The notes under the pieces: generated by a model
Told to the model about the DNA's origin: nothing
Databases searched by the model: none
Seen by the model: the letters and a program-made list of their open reading frames with translations, nothing else
Made by a program: the position numbers and the translations under genes
Assembly (NCBI GenBank): GCA_038093975.1
Contig: JBBPTG010000001.1
Coordinates: 186,001-250,000, forward strand
DNA from: Chalciporus piperatus
Lineage: Eukaryota > Basidiomycota > Agaricomycetes > Boletales > Boletaceae
DNA: 64,000 nt
Direction: 5' to 3'
Shown here: positions 1-12,044 of the stretch, piece after piece
Layout: each line of letters starts with the position of its first letter
How positions within the stretch are numbered: position 1 is the first letter of the stretch

Positions 1-1872
1 CGACTCTTCTATCCACCTATACTCCTCTGGTTTTAAAGATCTCGGTCTCGTTGGTGGAGCTTCCGGAGGCGGAGGCGTGCTGGCAGTCTCTGGATTGTTG
101 GCACGTGCTGAGGCGTACGCGTTCTTGGCATGCCTGTAGCGAAGGTGATCTCGTCGCATGGTACGACTGTCGATGTATTGCCGACTAGGAGGAACCAGCT
201 CCTCGTCATCCCAGTGGGACGGGCTATCGGAGAAAACAGCGTGTCTTGAATGGCGACGCCTTCTATGACGGTGTACCGAGGGATTTGGGCGGGATGGGAC
301 GTCGTCCTCGACCCTGATACGAGAGCTGCTTGGAGTAGGAGCTGTGGACCCGTCACTGCCGTCTTCCAAATATTCGTCGTATGCTCGAAAATCGGCGGAA
401 CTCCATGCAGATTGTCTGACCAAGGAAGGGGATGAAGAGTGTGCGGTGGGGTGACCCGCAGGTCTGCGCAATGGAAGCGACTCGTCCGAGCCCATCACTA
501 CGAGCGTCCGGATGAACTTTTGTACCTCGACTGCGACCTGTTCAGGAGTCTGACCAGGAACAACGACGCGCGCAGGCTTATCGTCTGCGGCAGTCATCCA
601 ATCCTCCTGAAAATCTTGAACGTTCACTGGAGGGTCCAGCTCATATTCTTCCGGGTCTTCCTCGTACTGAGAAACCGGACCCACACGTTCTCCTTTGGCA
701 CGGCGTCTCCACAGTTCGCGGACCTTGGTGTTCTTGCGGACACGTCGAATGTAGTCGTTGATTTTGGCCCCCTCCTTCTCTCGTGCGCCCTGGTAATCAA
801 GCTTATACTTGACCTTGCGCATTTCCAATCTGAACTCTTCAGGTTCCGCCCTCTCGATACCGACGGATTCGTGGTCCGTGAGGGCCCGACTCATGCCAAA
901 GTCGATGATCATGACATTGCCATCAGCACCGATGAGCATGTGTCGCAATTCGGGATCCCCGTGAAGGACGCCTTGGGCATGAATCTTCTCGAATGCGGCA
1001 ATGACCCTCTCCTTGAGAATGTCGGGCATGGTCGGAGAGGATTCTATCCAGAACGAGGAGTGCGGCATCTCCATGGTAATGCTAACGATTTCGGGCATGA
1101 CATGGACGCCGATGATGTGGGGAACGACGTCGCCTTGAAGGGGCCTGAGGTATTGTTCTGACGTATATAGAGCGAGCTAGAGGGAAGACGTCATGGGTTG
1201 ATGATTCGCCTAGAGAGGTAAAAGTACACACCTCTGAATAAAAACCGAACCATTCGGTTTGATCGCCCATTCTCCACCTGCGCCACATGTCAACAATCCC
1301 ATCACGAACGACGAGTACGCATTTGGGACTCACTTTCTGCATATATACTTGATTTCTTCATCGGCGATATGCCCGCTATCGATGGAAGCGGAGCACTGAG
1401 CGCCACCTAGGAGTTGACATGAGCATCATGGGTGAGTACGTCAAGCGGAACGCCAGTACTCACTCTTTAGGGACAGGATCTCCTGTGCGTCTTCAATTGG
1501 AAGGCCATGCGTCCAGGCCCAGTGGCCATGTGGTTCATAGAGAGGCTGATAAAGCGGACTTTCTGGTAGAGTGCGCCATGAGTCGGCACTCGAGGCTGGG
1601 CTGTCTGGCTCCTCGGGCTCTTCCTCCACCGTCCAGTGAATCATCTCACGACACCGTGCGGCGTCCCCAGGACGAGGTTGTGCGTGGGGTGGCGGCATGT
1701 CGATGGATGGCCGGTATGGCGCAGTGAGGACTTGGAAGAATACGGAGGCTTGGTCGAGACATGAGGGGATATTGAAGTCATATGGCAGACAGGTGTCAGC
1801 TGTGTCATGTGGTGGTTGGACCGGCTGGACGCTGGTGCTGGGCCCAGGATCTGGGATGAGGTGTGAGGACAT
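1..1872 (-). CDS. Protein-kinase-like domain protein, 3' end cut by window edge
   Basis: Fungal protein-kinase-like protein; substrate unknown. The frame is open to base 1, so the C-terminus lies outside the window. Exon 1 runs 1872-1464. A probable intron follows to about 1348, then exon 2 (1347-1232), an intron 1231-1177 and a long last exon. The kinase core shows a catalytic-loop-like HGDPELRH followed by a DFG-type IDFG near base 900. Upstream are conserved-looking blocks (VLVVRDGIVD, EWFG, LQGDVVP). The tail is Arg/Ser-rich and probably disordered. Two oddities: the Asn expected five residues after the catalytic Asp is His, and the first intron can be read two ways (see findings). Related proteins are, from memory, common and poorly characterised in Agaricomycetes. 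Kinase-fold assignment is good; activity is doubtful. Confidence 0.75.
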
Positions 1873-2255
1873 GATCGATGGGGACGTGATGGGAGTGAAA
1901 GCTGGGTGAGACTGGGAGATATAGGACCATAGTGGACCTTGTATTGTCGACCTTATACTGGAATCATGCCAAAGCGTTGCCTCCCATCATGCGACCGTAC
2001 CGCCCAAGCACCCACAATCCTCAACACCTTCCTTTTCTGGACAACAACAACTCGTTCCTTGTATCCAAAACGGAGCAAGAATAGTACACACATCCCAGTA
2101 TGATTACAAAACTAGTACACGTCTAGTTACACGTAGAGTACATTCGGTAGTTACATGTTCGATGGTACAATAGAAAACAAACAACACATCTAACTTACTT
2201 GTGGTCCTACACGAACGTGATCGATTGATCAGTGACAGTGTGGCGATATAGTTGT
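1873..2255. other. Intergenic, upstream of kinase-like gene
   Basis: 383 bp between the kinase-like gene start and the 3' end of the next minus-strand gene. It should hold the promoter of the first and the 3' UTR of the second. No further gene, repeat or RNA was seen. Confidence 0.5.
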
Positions 2256-3777
2256 TCAGCGAAATGTCCATCCGCCAGGCATGCTCCTCTCTCGGCAGAT
2301 CGTCGGACATCCTGTATCAGGTTTAGTCCCAGGCATAGCCTCGCATGCAGAGTGAAGTTGGAAAGATTGACAGGGAAGTCGAGGCAATGAATAAAAACGC
2401 GGTGGCGAGGCGAACAATCTATCCTGCAACGGTTCGACTGGCGCTCTCGGTGGCGGGGGAGTCACCACAATGGGATCGGGAGTGTCAAACGGCATAGCCG
2501 TGCGGAACCCTGTGAGCCACTGGCTCATCACATGCGGAGACCCGTCCGGCGAGTGCAAGTCGCACTCTCGAATACCGCATGCCCATTCTCCGTCACACGG
2601 GAGGAGATCAAGCCAACTACCCATCAGCTCATACTCCGCCACCGACATCTCGCTGGGAGAGTCGTTAATAGTGTCATACGCAGTAGCGCGTCGCTCTGCG
2701 AGCCAGGCTGCAAGCGTCTTGGAATCGGAGGAAGCGAACGAAGCAAGAGAATCGCGAGAACGTTTGCCGTGTGGTACGATGGAAGGTGATGTCACAGCAG
2801 TGGACGTAGGGTTGAGTCGGATAGCGGTGGCGGTGGCAGCTGTGTCCGCATCATCGTATGTGCGTAGCATGTCTTGGCTATTGCACAGCGTCCTCAATGG
2901 CTTCCTGGATCTCCTTAGGTGAGTGACGACGTTCTTCACGCCCTTCTTGATGGAATTCTTCACGCTCTTCCACGAGTTGGAAAGCCGCTCCTTTCCTGAC
3001 TTTTTCGGCGCTTCCGATGACAGGAACGATGCCCAGGGTTCTGGGGCAACTGCACCAGAACGAGGACACGGCGAAGACAGGCCAGATGGAGGGAACGGAG
3101 ACGGTGGTGCAAGGATACGCTGTCGGACAGAATGTGTCCAAGGAACATAAGGACTATTGGGATGGTGAAAGGCGGGGATCCAGTGCGGACCCTCGAAAAC
3201 CTTCTTGTTCTTTGTTTTACGTATGACAACACGTCGGCGAGACGATGCTGGCGTGGAAGCGACGCGAAAGAGAACAGAATCGGGGATGGAGGACGTCGAG
3301 AGCTGAGAGAGAGGCTCTTCAAATGATTGTGAAGCAAAGTTGAGGAAAGAAGGCAGTTCGAGCGTAGAAGCGGATGGGAGAGGTGGTAGTGGTCGGAAAG
3401 AGCTTATACGCGGTGAAGGCGAAACACGTGTCGTCGAGGTGTCCTCGGTGGTGAGGACGTCGACATCGGGCGGAAGTTTAGGAACGTCAAGGAACATGGG
3501 ACTCGTGGAATGAGGCGGGGGAGGAGCCTACGCGGAAAGATGAGCAGGATGGGGATCATGCGTACTAATTACATACGAGGTTATTTGAAGTGGTCTTGTC
3601 GGCCAAAGGAGGACGAGTTGCCCGCTGGGGTTTTTGCTTCTTGAGCTTCTTGACGGGGATGTAGGGGACATTGTGGAGGGAGTGATTAGAGATTACCGTA
3701 GGTACTTTTTTGGGAGAAGTGATCTTCAAGATCATTGCGTCAAGACCAGCGAGACGATCTGTGGAGAAGTGGAACAT
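2256..3777 (-). CDS. Conserved basidiomycete protein of unknown function, largely disordered
   Basis: Not recognised as a named family. Two exons fit well: 3777-3577, starting at an ATG reading MFHFSTDRLAG, and 3527-2256, joined by a GTATGT...GTAG intron (3576-3528) that keeps the frame. The protein is about 490 aa, rich in Ser and Pro, with a basic patch in the middle (KSGKERLSNSWKSVKNSIKKGVKN) that could be an amphipathic or nucleic-acid-binding helix. A more ordered C-terminal stretch carries LAAWLAERRATAYD and YELMGSWLDLLP. No signal peptide or membrane segment is visible. The last ~60 codons are less protein-like, so the true 3' end may involve another intron. Function cannot be assigned. 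Confidence 0.6.
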
Positions 3778-4174
3778 GGTAAAGGAATGTGGAGAAGAGA
3801 AAGGAAAGGACGAGCAGAGGAGAAACGGTCGAGGCAGTGAGTGAGTGAATAGAAGAGAGGTGTGTGCTCCAACGAGCGAGCCGACGATGCCTTTATTCCG
3901 CAAGGCGAGTGCACGTAAACAAAGAAAGTTGACTATACCAATTTCGGAACACATCTAGACATACCAAAGACATGATAAAGAATCCAGATAAAATCACATA
4001 AATCGACACACAGAAGATCAACTGCGTAGAGGACTCATCTGCTTGGATTATTGATGTCACGAACGAGCAATTCAGAGTCTGTTACAAGTGGTGATCAAAC
4101 AGACCACAACAAGCGAGCCTCGAGGTAGACGAAGCGCGTACTAGTCTACTTCAACAACTACATTGTCATTCCAA
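3778..4174. other. Shared upstream region of two divergent genes
   Basis: 397 bp between the start of the disordered minus-strand protein and the TVP23 start. A pyrimidine-rich stretch on the minus strand (3780-3850) lies just upstream of the former's start codon. No other feature seen. Confidence 0.5.
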
Positions 4175-5424
4175 ATGAGTGTTCATGAACCACTCTTGCA
4201 AACCATAGAACCTGATGACCCCTCCACTGAATCCGCCAAAAATGCCCCCCAAAGACCACCGGTCGCGATGGCCTCGACCCCAAACGACGCAGAGTCAGGT
4301 AAACGTCATATGCACACATCCACGATCCGTCCCAGCTGAGCCGGCCTAGGTATATCTGGGATATTCAGACAGGTCGCGCACTCCCTGGACTTCTCTTCCT
4401 CCGTAAACTCAATCCTACCGTGTAGTCCGCACACCCCGCTGCGCTGTTCTGCTTGTATCTCTTCCGAATAGCAGCCATCGCTGTATACATTCTCTGTGGA
4501 CTCTTCACAAACAACTATGTCCTGTCCGTGCGTATATATCCACGCATAACCTCACCCGTCACTCACCTGTTTGACTCAGACGGTCACCGTAGTCGTGCTA
4601 CTGGCCATGGACTTCTGGAATTGTAGGGTAAGCAATCACTTTCCATTGTCCCTTGAACACGTTCACATACCAAGCCGAATCTTGAAGAACGTTGCCGGAC
4701 GCACGTTAGTTGGACTGCGCTTCTGGAATCAGGTACGTCGTTCCCTACCCGCGAGGCATTCTGACCAACAGCACTGTGTCTCAGGTCGACGAAGACGGCG
4801 AAAGCTACTGGGTATTCGAAAGTAGAGATGTGAGTTTGTACCGCAACACCTTGACCTCCGAGTCTAATTCATTAATCATGATAGCCTTCCCAGCAAGCGA
4901 ACCCAGTGGATTCCAAGTGTGTGCTTCCATTCTCATCGCAGTCGTTCATTATTAATCACGCGAACCACAGAATGTTCTGGGTGCGTACGACGTTTAATCC
5001 CATGAAACAACTTTTTGATAGGAGACACATGCAGATCGCCCTGTATACCTTCCCGGCGCTTTGGACGCTCCTGTTGGTCGTCTCTATCGTGAGATTCAAT
5101 CTTGCGTGAGTGATTTGTCCACACACACACACACACACGTGTCTCCGGATCTTTACTCAGCGTTTCTACAGCTTCGTGCCGATCGTGATTCTTGCGCTGG
5201 TGTTTAATGTCACAAACGCCGTGGGCTTCACATATGCGTGAGTACCGATCATGTATGAATCCCTATTCGGCCTCACCGCAATACTTCCATTCAGCGATAG
5301 GGACGCAAAGCAACGTTGGGCCGACAGCGTTAGGGGTTCAGCATGGTCCATGGGAATGGGAGGACTTGGTGGCCAAATCCTATCCGGTGCCATGAAGAAC
5401 ACTATGGGCAGGGTCTTCGGGTAG
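4175..5424 (+). CDS. TVP23: Golgi apparatus membrane protein TVP23
   Basis: Homologue of TVP23/FAM18, a four-pass membrane protein of late Golgi vesicles involved in vesicle traffic. About ten short exons splice into one continuous frame. Recognisable blocks in order are [14 protein letters not shown], the first hydrophobic segment [49 protein letters not shown], then [27 protein letters not shown], the fourth segment [16 protein letters not shown] and the tail [12 protein letters not shown]. These match the family along its whole length. The ATG at 4175 gives a short polar N-terminus; an in-frame ATG ([10 protein letters not shown]) is an alternative start. A CA repeat sits in one of the last introns. 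Its 3' end faces the phosphatase gene. Confidence 0.92.
5117..5136. repeat. (CA)n microsatellite inside a TVP23 intron
   Basis: A run of about ten CA units lies just after the donor site GTGAGT of a TVP23 intron. It is intronic and a likely length-variable marker. Confidence 0.9.
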
Positions 5425-5774
5425 CCCTTGTAAAGTACTCATTTCCTCGACACGACGGTTTTCTTGGAACAGTCAACAATGCTGCTGCATTATGCTTTAC
5501 GCACAACGGACAAACAATGCAACTACAACAAAAGTGCACTAATGTTACAAAGGGTGATGCTGCAATCGAATGGTAACGCGAGTTCGAATAAAAAAGAAAA
5601 CAGTTGGTAAAGCTCAGTCCAAGATAGATGCAAAAGCACAACAACACGGGGACAAGAATGCGAAGAGACGTGCATAGAGCGTGATGGGCAGCCCGCATAA
5701 CTCCTTGGAGGCGTGCACCATGGATACATGACTTATGGCATGAACAGCGCTGATACGATTCGGGCTGGGGCGGT
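5425..5774. other. Convergent 3' region between TVP23 and phosphatase
   Basis: 350 bp between two stop codons of converging genes; expected to hold both 3' UTRs and polyadenylation signals. No gene seen; the ORFs here lack coding character. Confidence 0.5.
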
Positions 5775-7869
5775 TTATTCCAACCCAACCCAACCCCGTG
5801 CATCAACGCGTGAGTAAGCCGTGGTTGGAGCCACAGAGGCACCCAAGCCAATAAACGATCGCGTGCGACCATGAGAGCGCGAGGTCGCCACGCGCGGTGT
5901 CTGAACAGGAAATGGGTAAGCATTGCTATCCACGTTGGACGTCACAGTCATGGTGGCGGGCGTGCGCATCGCAGTAGTAACCGTGGGGGAAGGTGGGAAA
6001 ACGAACAAAGTTTGTGAAGGCACCGCAGAAGCAGGGACTCCCGAAAACGCGATGTTGCTGGGTTCTCCTCTAAGCTTGAGCGGCGCAGGGGCATGTTTTC
6101 TCGAAAGCTGTTTGCGGCGTCGAGGAGACGGCTTGGCTTCTTGCACAGCGATAGGGGTGATTGGCGAAGGAGGAACGGGGGGGAGTGTCCCAAGAGCAGG
6201 AGGCCGCCGTTTGGCCTTTCCATGTGTGATTCTGAAAGGCGGGTTCGTATGAGGTCGCGTTGTGCCAAAGGAAAGCTTGGTGGCAGGTGCAGAAGGGGGC
6301 GATGAAAGACGTCCAACCAGAGAGAGAGAACGGGCTGCGTGACGTTTCGCGATGGGCGTAGCTTGCGCATTGGTCTCGCTCGGGGAACCGAGAGAGTCAC
6401 TGGACACGGACGGACTTCGATGTGGCTCCAGGGCGTCATCGAAAGCACCGCCGACGCCCAAGAGCTCTGGTTCTTCATCAGCCTCGACAAGGTCTTCGCT
6501 CAACACGCTTCCGGTCGTACGGATACTAGCGACTGATCCGGTACGTTTCCGTCCGTACTTGCTTCTCCACGCTGAGCCCATGCCCACTCCCGAATTGATA
6601 GAAGAGGCAGACAGTTTGCGGGTGATACGCTCCTCCATCGCGCGATCGAGATCTTTGGCCTCTTGTTGAACGATATCGTTTTCGCCCTCATCGTCGGCAA
6701 AAGCATTTCGGCGACGGCCCCACTCCTTGTCCTCATCACTAGCAGATGAAGGATCCGATAAAGCAGGAGACGAACGGCCACCCTGTAGAGCCTTTTCATA
6801 ATCGAGCAATTGGTAAATGAGGCTATGGAAAGAACGTTTGAAATGAAACACGTGGGGTAGAACATGTGTGCTTACGACATATTTGGTCCCACATGTCTGC
6901 TCTTCTCTTTCACAAAGGCGTAGGCTGCCTGCATACCTTTGAGGTCCCAAACCTCTGGGGGAACGTGAGGCGAGCGCATTGCGGCTGCTCGCATGACGAT
7001 CGCGATCATCAAGGTAGCCGAGCGCGATACACCACACTGGCAACTAAAGATGGGTGAGAAACCAGGTTGTGTGCACAAAGGGGTACGTACTGGATGAGGA
7101 CACCTTGGTTGCGTTGGAGGGCAGTATCCACGAAGGTCATTGCGGTGGGAAATCCATCGGTTACAAGGTCGCGCTGACCGTGAGACCATTCGAGCTTGAG
7201 ATAATGAATTCCCGGGCGGCCGGACGGGATGTGGGGAGGACAGTATGTTGAAGCGGATGGGTTAGCAGTCGCTTTGAGATTTGGAGTGGAAGCAAAGGGA
7301 CGATTTGGCTGTGCCGTGATGGAATCGAAAGGGGAAATGACCTCCTTGGCAACATTGAGAATGGCGGAAATGCCACGTTGGAGGAGAGAGGGCCAGTCGC
7401 GGGCGTTGTCTTCGGAGCCGAGCCAGATTTTGGGGAGTATTTGGATAGGGCCATCGGAGTAGGGGACAGAAGGAGAGCCATCCTCGTCTTTCCTGTGAAG
7501 TGCGGTCGATATGGAAGTAGTGGGGAGAGAGAGGACGGATGGGCGGCGTGGGCGAGAAGGTGGGAACACGTCGATTTTTGGTGGATCGAGAGCGCTCTGA
7601 GGGGTCAAGATAGGGGAGAGGAGGGAGTTTGTAGAGGAATGGGCGGATGGTAGGTTTATGGATAGTTTTTTCATGTTTCTGAGCGAACGAGGTTTTTGCG
7701 GGAGGGGACTATCAGGGGTGAGAGAAGTAGTGGGTGATGATGGGGAGGGCGAGTTTTGAGTGTCGAGGAGTATAAGAGAGACTGGGGGAGGAGTGACAAC
7801 GCGGAGGGCTGTGGGTGGACATCTTCTGCGAGGCATGTGGACCTGTGGTTGTTGTAATTGATCGTCCAT
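5775..7869 (-). CDS. Dual-specificity protein phosphatase, long disordered tail
   Basis: Cysteine-based dual-specificity phosphatase, probably acting on MAP kinases. Three exons, 7869-7091, 7043-6876 and 6822-5775, join in frame to give 664 aa. The catalytic domain lies at roughly residues 145-310: it opens with IQILPKIWLGSEDNARDW and carries the signature HCQCGVSRSAT, with nucleophile Cys261 and phosphate-binding Arg267. An intron interrupts the codon of the signature His. The ~350-residue C-terminal part is Ser/Pro-rich and low complexity, as is the N-terminus, a layout seen in fungal Msg5-type phosphatases. The start is the first ATG after a run of ATC (Ile) codons; no ATG precedes it in frame. 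Divergent from CBR1. Family certain, exact orthology not. Confidence 0.9.
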
Positions 7870-8071
7870 GATGATGATGATGATGATGATAAGATTTCGA
7901 TTCGACGATAGCACGACCAGCGTGTTTTCGATATCCCAGCGAACGAATAAAGGGTCTCCGAGGAGAGAACGAACGAAAAAACAAGAGAATTAAGAGTCGA
8001 ATTGATGGACGTCTCGGAGTACCGTCGCTGTGTGTGGCGATGTTTGTTCAGGCCGGAAATCATACTCGAGC

Positions 8072-8102
<31 letters not shown>

Positions 8103-8451
8103 CGACGGGGTGAATGACTGTGATGGATGCTCATAGATACTCATGAATATTCTGGACGTCGACATGGCACAGAACATGAACTTGAACGTGGACCCAGGTG
8201 CAGGTGCAACCCTGTTGGGACTTCGCTAGACCTCGCTTGCCGGTATAATAGTCCCATTTAATTTTTCATTCATGAACCGCGATCAGTTTCTGTTCGTTTC
8301 CTCGTTCCTCGTCACATTCTCCATCCTCTCCTTCTCCGTCTACCTCCTCACTTCAAAACTATCCGCAGCTGGCTACGACATATCTCGTCTCATACTCTTC
8401 GGCCTCGAACCAGTATTCGTACACGACCCACCCAGTTCATCCACGACTGCC
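7870..8451. other. Shared upstream region, phosphatase and CBR1
   Basis: 582 bp between divergent start codons. It contains an (ATG)n run abutting the phosphatase start and an (ACG)n run at 8072-8100. A further in-frame ATG at 8272 would lengthen CBR1 by 60 residues but resembles leader sequence rather than conserved protein. Confidence 0.55.
8072..8100. repeat. (ACG)n trinucleotide repeat
   Basis: About ten perfect ACG/GAC units followed by an imperfect one, in the divergent promoter between the phosphatase and CBR1. Confidence 0.95.
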
Positions 8452-9617
<1,166 letters not shown>

Positions 9618-9778
9618 TTTTTGGATGAATACCTATGTTACTTAGATTAACTATTGCTCCTACTCATTTTTGGGAATGTCGTCATCAATGACATTCGAAC
9701 TTGCCATCAACTTGATTTGTTTGATGCGTGACTGTCGTCTGAACCTATCAGCATTCCGAGTCAGACCACCAACACACA

Positions 9779-10828
9779 ATGAGCAAACCAGTTTTGTACA
9801 CATTCGAGCGCTCCGTGTGGGCATCTGTTCCCGAGCTTGCAATGTGAGTGACCGTTTGTTCTTCTTTCAAATGTCCTCAACCTCGTTACCCCAGTCACGA
9901 GCTCGGGTATGGCCCCGACGACATCAAGAAGGTAGCCGTCGACCTCGGCAGCGGGAAGAACTTTGACCCCGAGTTTCTGGACATCGTACGTTATGCACCC
10001 AAACATACTCGGTATGAAATGAACGATTAGCCCCTAGAACCCCAAGGGTACTTTGCCGACGATGACCGTCGGCGACCAAGTCTACACCAGTACCGCCGAG
10101 GTCACATCTTATCTCGTCAAACACGCTCCCAAGCAGGTAACGCCCGGGACGTCGTTCATCGCGAAGCTTCACGAGAACAAGTATGATCCAAACTTTCCGA
10201 TACTTCTCGCTGTAGGCCCTACCGTCAACTTTTGTTTTCACTGCTAGCTGACCACTCTGGTGTGTTTAGCGTTCCGATGAAGAACTCCGAGTAAAAGGAG
10301 TACGCGCGACAGGCTTTATTGAAAAACGTGAGTTCGTACTGCCAGTCTGTCTCAAGTCTGTCTGATACGTGCCAACCGACACGGTGCCATCCAGGACATG
10401 ACGCACTTCAACTTTACTCAGCCCAGCCCGACGCTCCACACGGAGCCTTCTATGCGTCAAAAATGGGCGACATTGCGCAGCTTCTCTCGGTTTACAAAGG
10501 AACTTTAGCCGACGAACACAAGCAGGCGTTCTTCCAAAGGTCCACTCTGCACTGGAAGAACTTGAAAGAGTTCATCTCAAAGGAACTCCCGGGACTGATG
10601 CATGATACAACGTTCCTCGGCGGCAATGAACCAGGCGAAGACGATATGCACCTCGCCGCGTGGCTCGCTCGCATCGCTTCCGTTGCAGGGGGTGGACAGG
10701 AGCAAGACGGTGTTCGGGCCTTGGAGCAAGGCTTTGGTATTGAGGTTCATTCAAAGATTGCTGTATATTGGAGAGCATGGAGCACCAGGAAGAGTTGGCA
10801 AGAGGTCTATGGCAAAGGCTTGCATTAG
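9779..10828 (+). CDS. Glutathione S-transferase-like protein
   Basis: Cytosolic GST-like protein. Five exons join in frame. The N-terminal thioredoxin-like half has YTFERSVWASVPELAI, then DIKKVAVDLGSGKNFDPEFLDINPKGTLPT, whose NPKGTLPT is the cis-proline segment that positions glutathione; TAEVTSYL follows, where classical GSTs have the Glu-Ser glutathione contact (here Ala-Glu). The C-terminal helical half contains GGNEPGEDDMHLAAWLARI, a typical GST hydrophobic-core segment. Introns: 9841-9893, 9987-10038, then one after ILLA and one after GFIEK. The start MSKPVLYTF at 9779 puts the first beta strand at the N-terminus, as usual. Substrate unknown. Confidence 0.85.
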
Positions 10829-11049
10829 ATGATCCGCGTGTCTGGGACGATTGTGATACAATTGTACGAATAATTACGTGAAGATATGGTTTGTATGAGC
10901 GCCGCACCACTCGGCGTTGCATATGACTGGCTAGTTACGGAGAGAAATGCCCAGTTGTGTCCGAGACTCTTCGAGCATCTCGATACGACAGTCGTTCAGA
11001 CTTGGATGCGATGTCAGTTCGAATACAACCAAGAAGGGGGAAGAAGGCC

Positions 11050-11918
11050 TTACATCTTTCGTATCTCGTCAGCTGCTTGAAATCCTAGTCTAAACTCATC
11101 TTCGGTAAGTTCCTTGGTCGAGGTCCGAGCGAGCTGTATGGCCGAGTCGTAATAATGCAGACATGTCAATCCTTCGTCGTCTTTGGGTAAGAGAGGAAGA
11201 ATGAATCGGAAATGATGTATCACGCGAGAATGTGGTTTCAAAGTAGGCATATTGGGTATCACTAGATGTGCTCTGGCATCTTTACATTTTGGTGGTCAGC
11301 ATGACGACTTGGTGTGGTGTAAGTGGAGATGGACCGGACAGACCTATGTCAGCGATGGTATCGAGCAAGCTACGTCGAAACCGAGTGCCGCCGCATTCAG
11401 TGCCCGGTGTACCCCAACCAGGGTGAACAGTATCTCGTGGCTGACATTCGTAGGAAATCAGGCAAGACCGAGCGAACTCTTGAGAGATATACTCGTGAAC
11501 TACCTGCGTGAGATGTGAGAAAGCGGAGGGTATGATCTATCGAGTGGGGCTTACCTTGGGTATGTCGCTTCTGTTGAGTCCACTATGAGCCCTCGATATC
11601 CGCTGGAGTCTTCTCCGGACTGCGATTCGACGCTTGATGCAGAAGGCTATACTCAGAAGAAGCTAGGAGCACGCAAGAGGTTCTAGAGAGTCTGCGTTGA
11701 ACTATTGAAAAGTGTAGACTGACCACCAAGCAGTACGTTGCCGCTATGATCACCGTATTCCAGTTGTTCCTCCAAGAATGATCTGGAGCGGTTTCAACTG
11801 CTTGACTGAGAAGTGCGAACAGAGAGATTGTAAGAAAGCAAGCTACGATGAGAGTTATCACGACATAGCAGGCCTCTGAGATCCAGAAGAGAACTCTTGG
11901 AGAGGGTCTCCAGTGCAT
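11050..11918 (-). CDS. DLT1: DLT1-family membrane protein (defect at low temperature)
   Basis: Homologue of yeast Dlt1, a two-pass membrane protein of unknown biochemical role needed for growth in the cold. Exons 11918-11724, 11662-11555, 11503-11344 and 11279-11050 total 693 nt, 230 codons plus stop. The N-terminus holds one hydrophobic segment (CYVVITLIVACFLTISLFALL) and a second split by intron 1 (AATYCLV|LLLSIAFCIKRRIAVRRR). The cytosolic part has VVHEYISQEFARSCLISYE and HPGWGTPGTE, and ends with the strongly conserved HHFRFILPLLPKDDEGLT and LHYYDSAIQLARTS. The start codon lies only 14 bp from the target-site duplication of the neighbouring transposon, so its present promoter is transposon sequence. 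Confidence 0.9.
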
Positions 11919-11931
11919 CTGGTCATGAGTT

Positions 11932-11940
11932 GTGAATCGA
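11932..11940. repeat. Left 9-bp target-site duplication GTGAATCGA
   Basis: GTGAATCGA occurs directly outside the left terminal inverted repeat and again, in the same orientation, directly outside the right one (13207-13215). A 9-bp duplication is the hallmark of Mutator-like insertion. Confidence 0.9.
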
Positions 11941-12044
11941 TAGTCTGGTGACCAGACCTGTCTATGAGGCAAGCCGTCGATAGACGGTCTGGTAAAATCC
12001 GTGAAAATCTTGGAGGCAGCGCGGATTCCCAGAGTCATGTGAGC
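11941..12044 (+). repeat. Left terminal inverted repeat of the transposon
   Basis: 104 bp. Its outer end is the near-palindrome GTCTGGTGACCAGAC, and a second small palindrome, CCGTCGATAGACGG, lies inside. Both recur in the right repeat and could be transposase-binding sites. Confidence 0.92.

Noticed and set aside
439..1161. 240-codon plus-strand ORF
   Set aside because: Exact codon-phase shadow of the kinase-like gene on the minus strand, which carries the conserved motifs.
8272..8451. 60-residue in-frame extension of CBR1 starting MNRDQFLF
   Set aside because: Known CBR1 proteins begin at MS(I/L)D just before the anchor; the extension looks like leader sequence, though it cannot be excluded.
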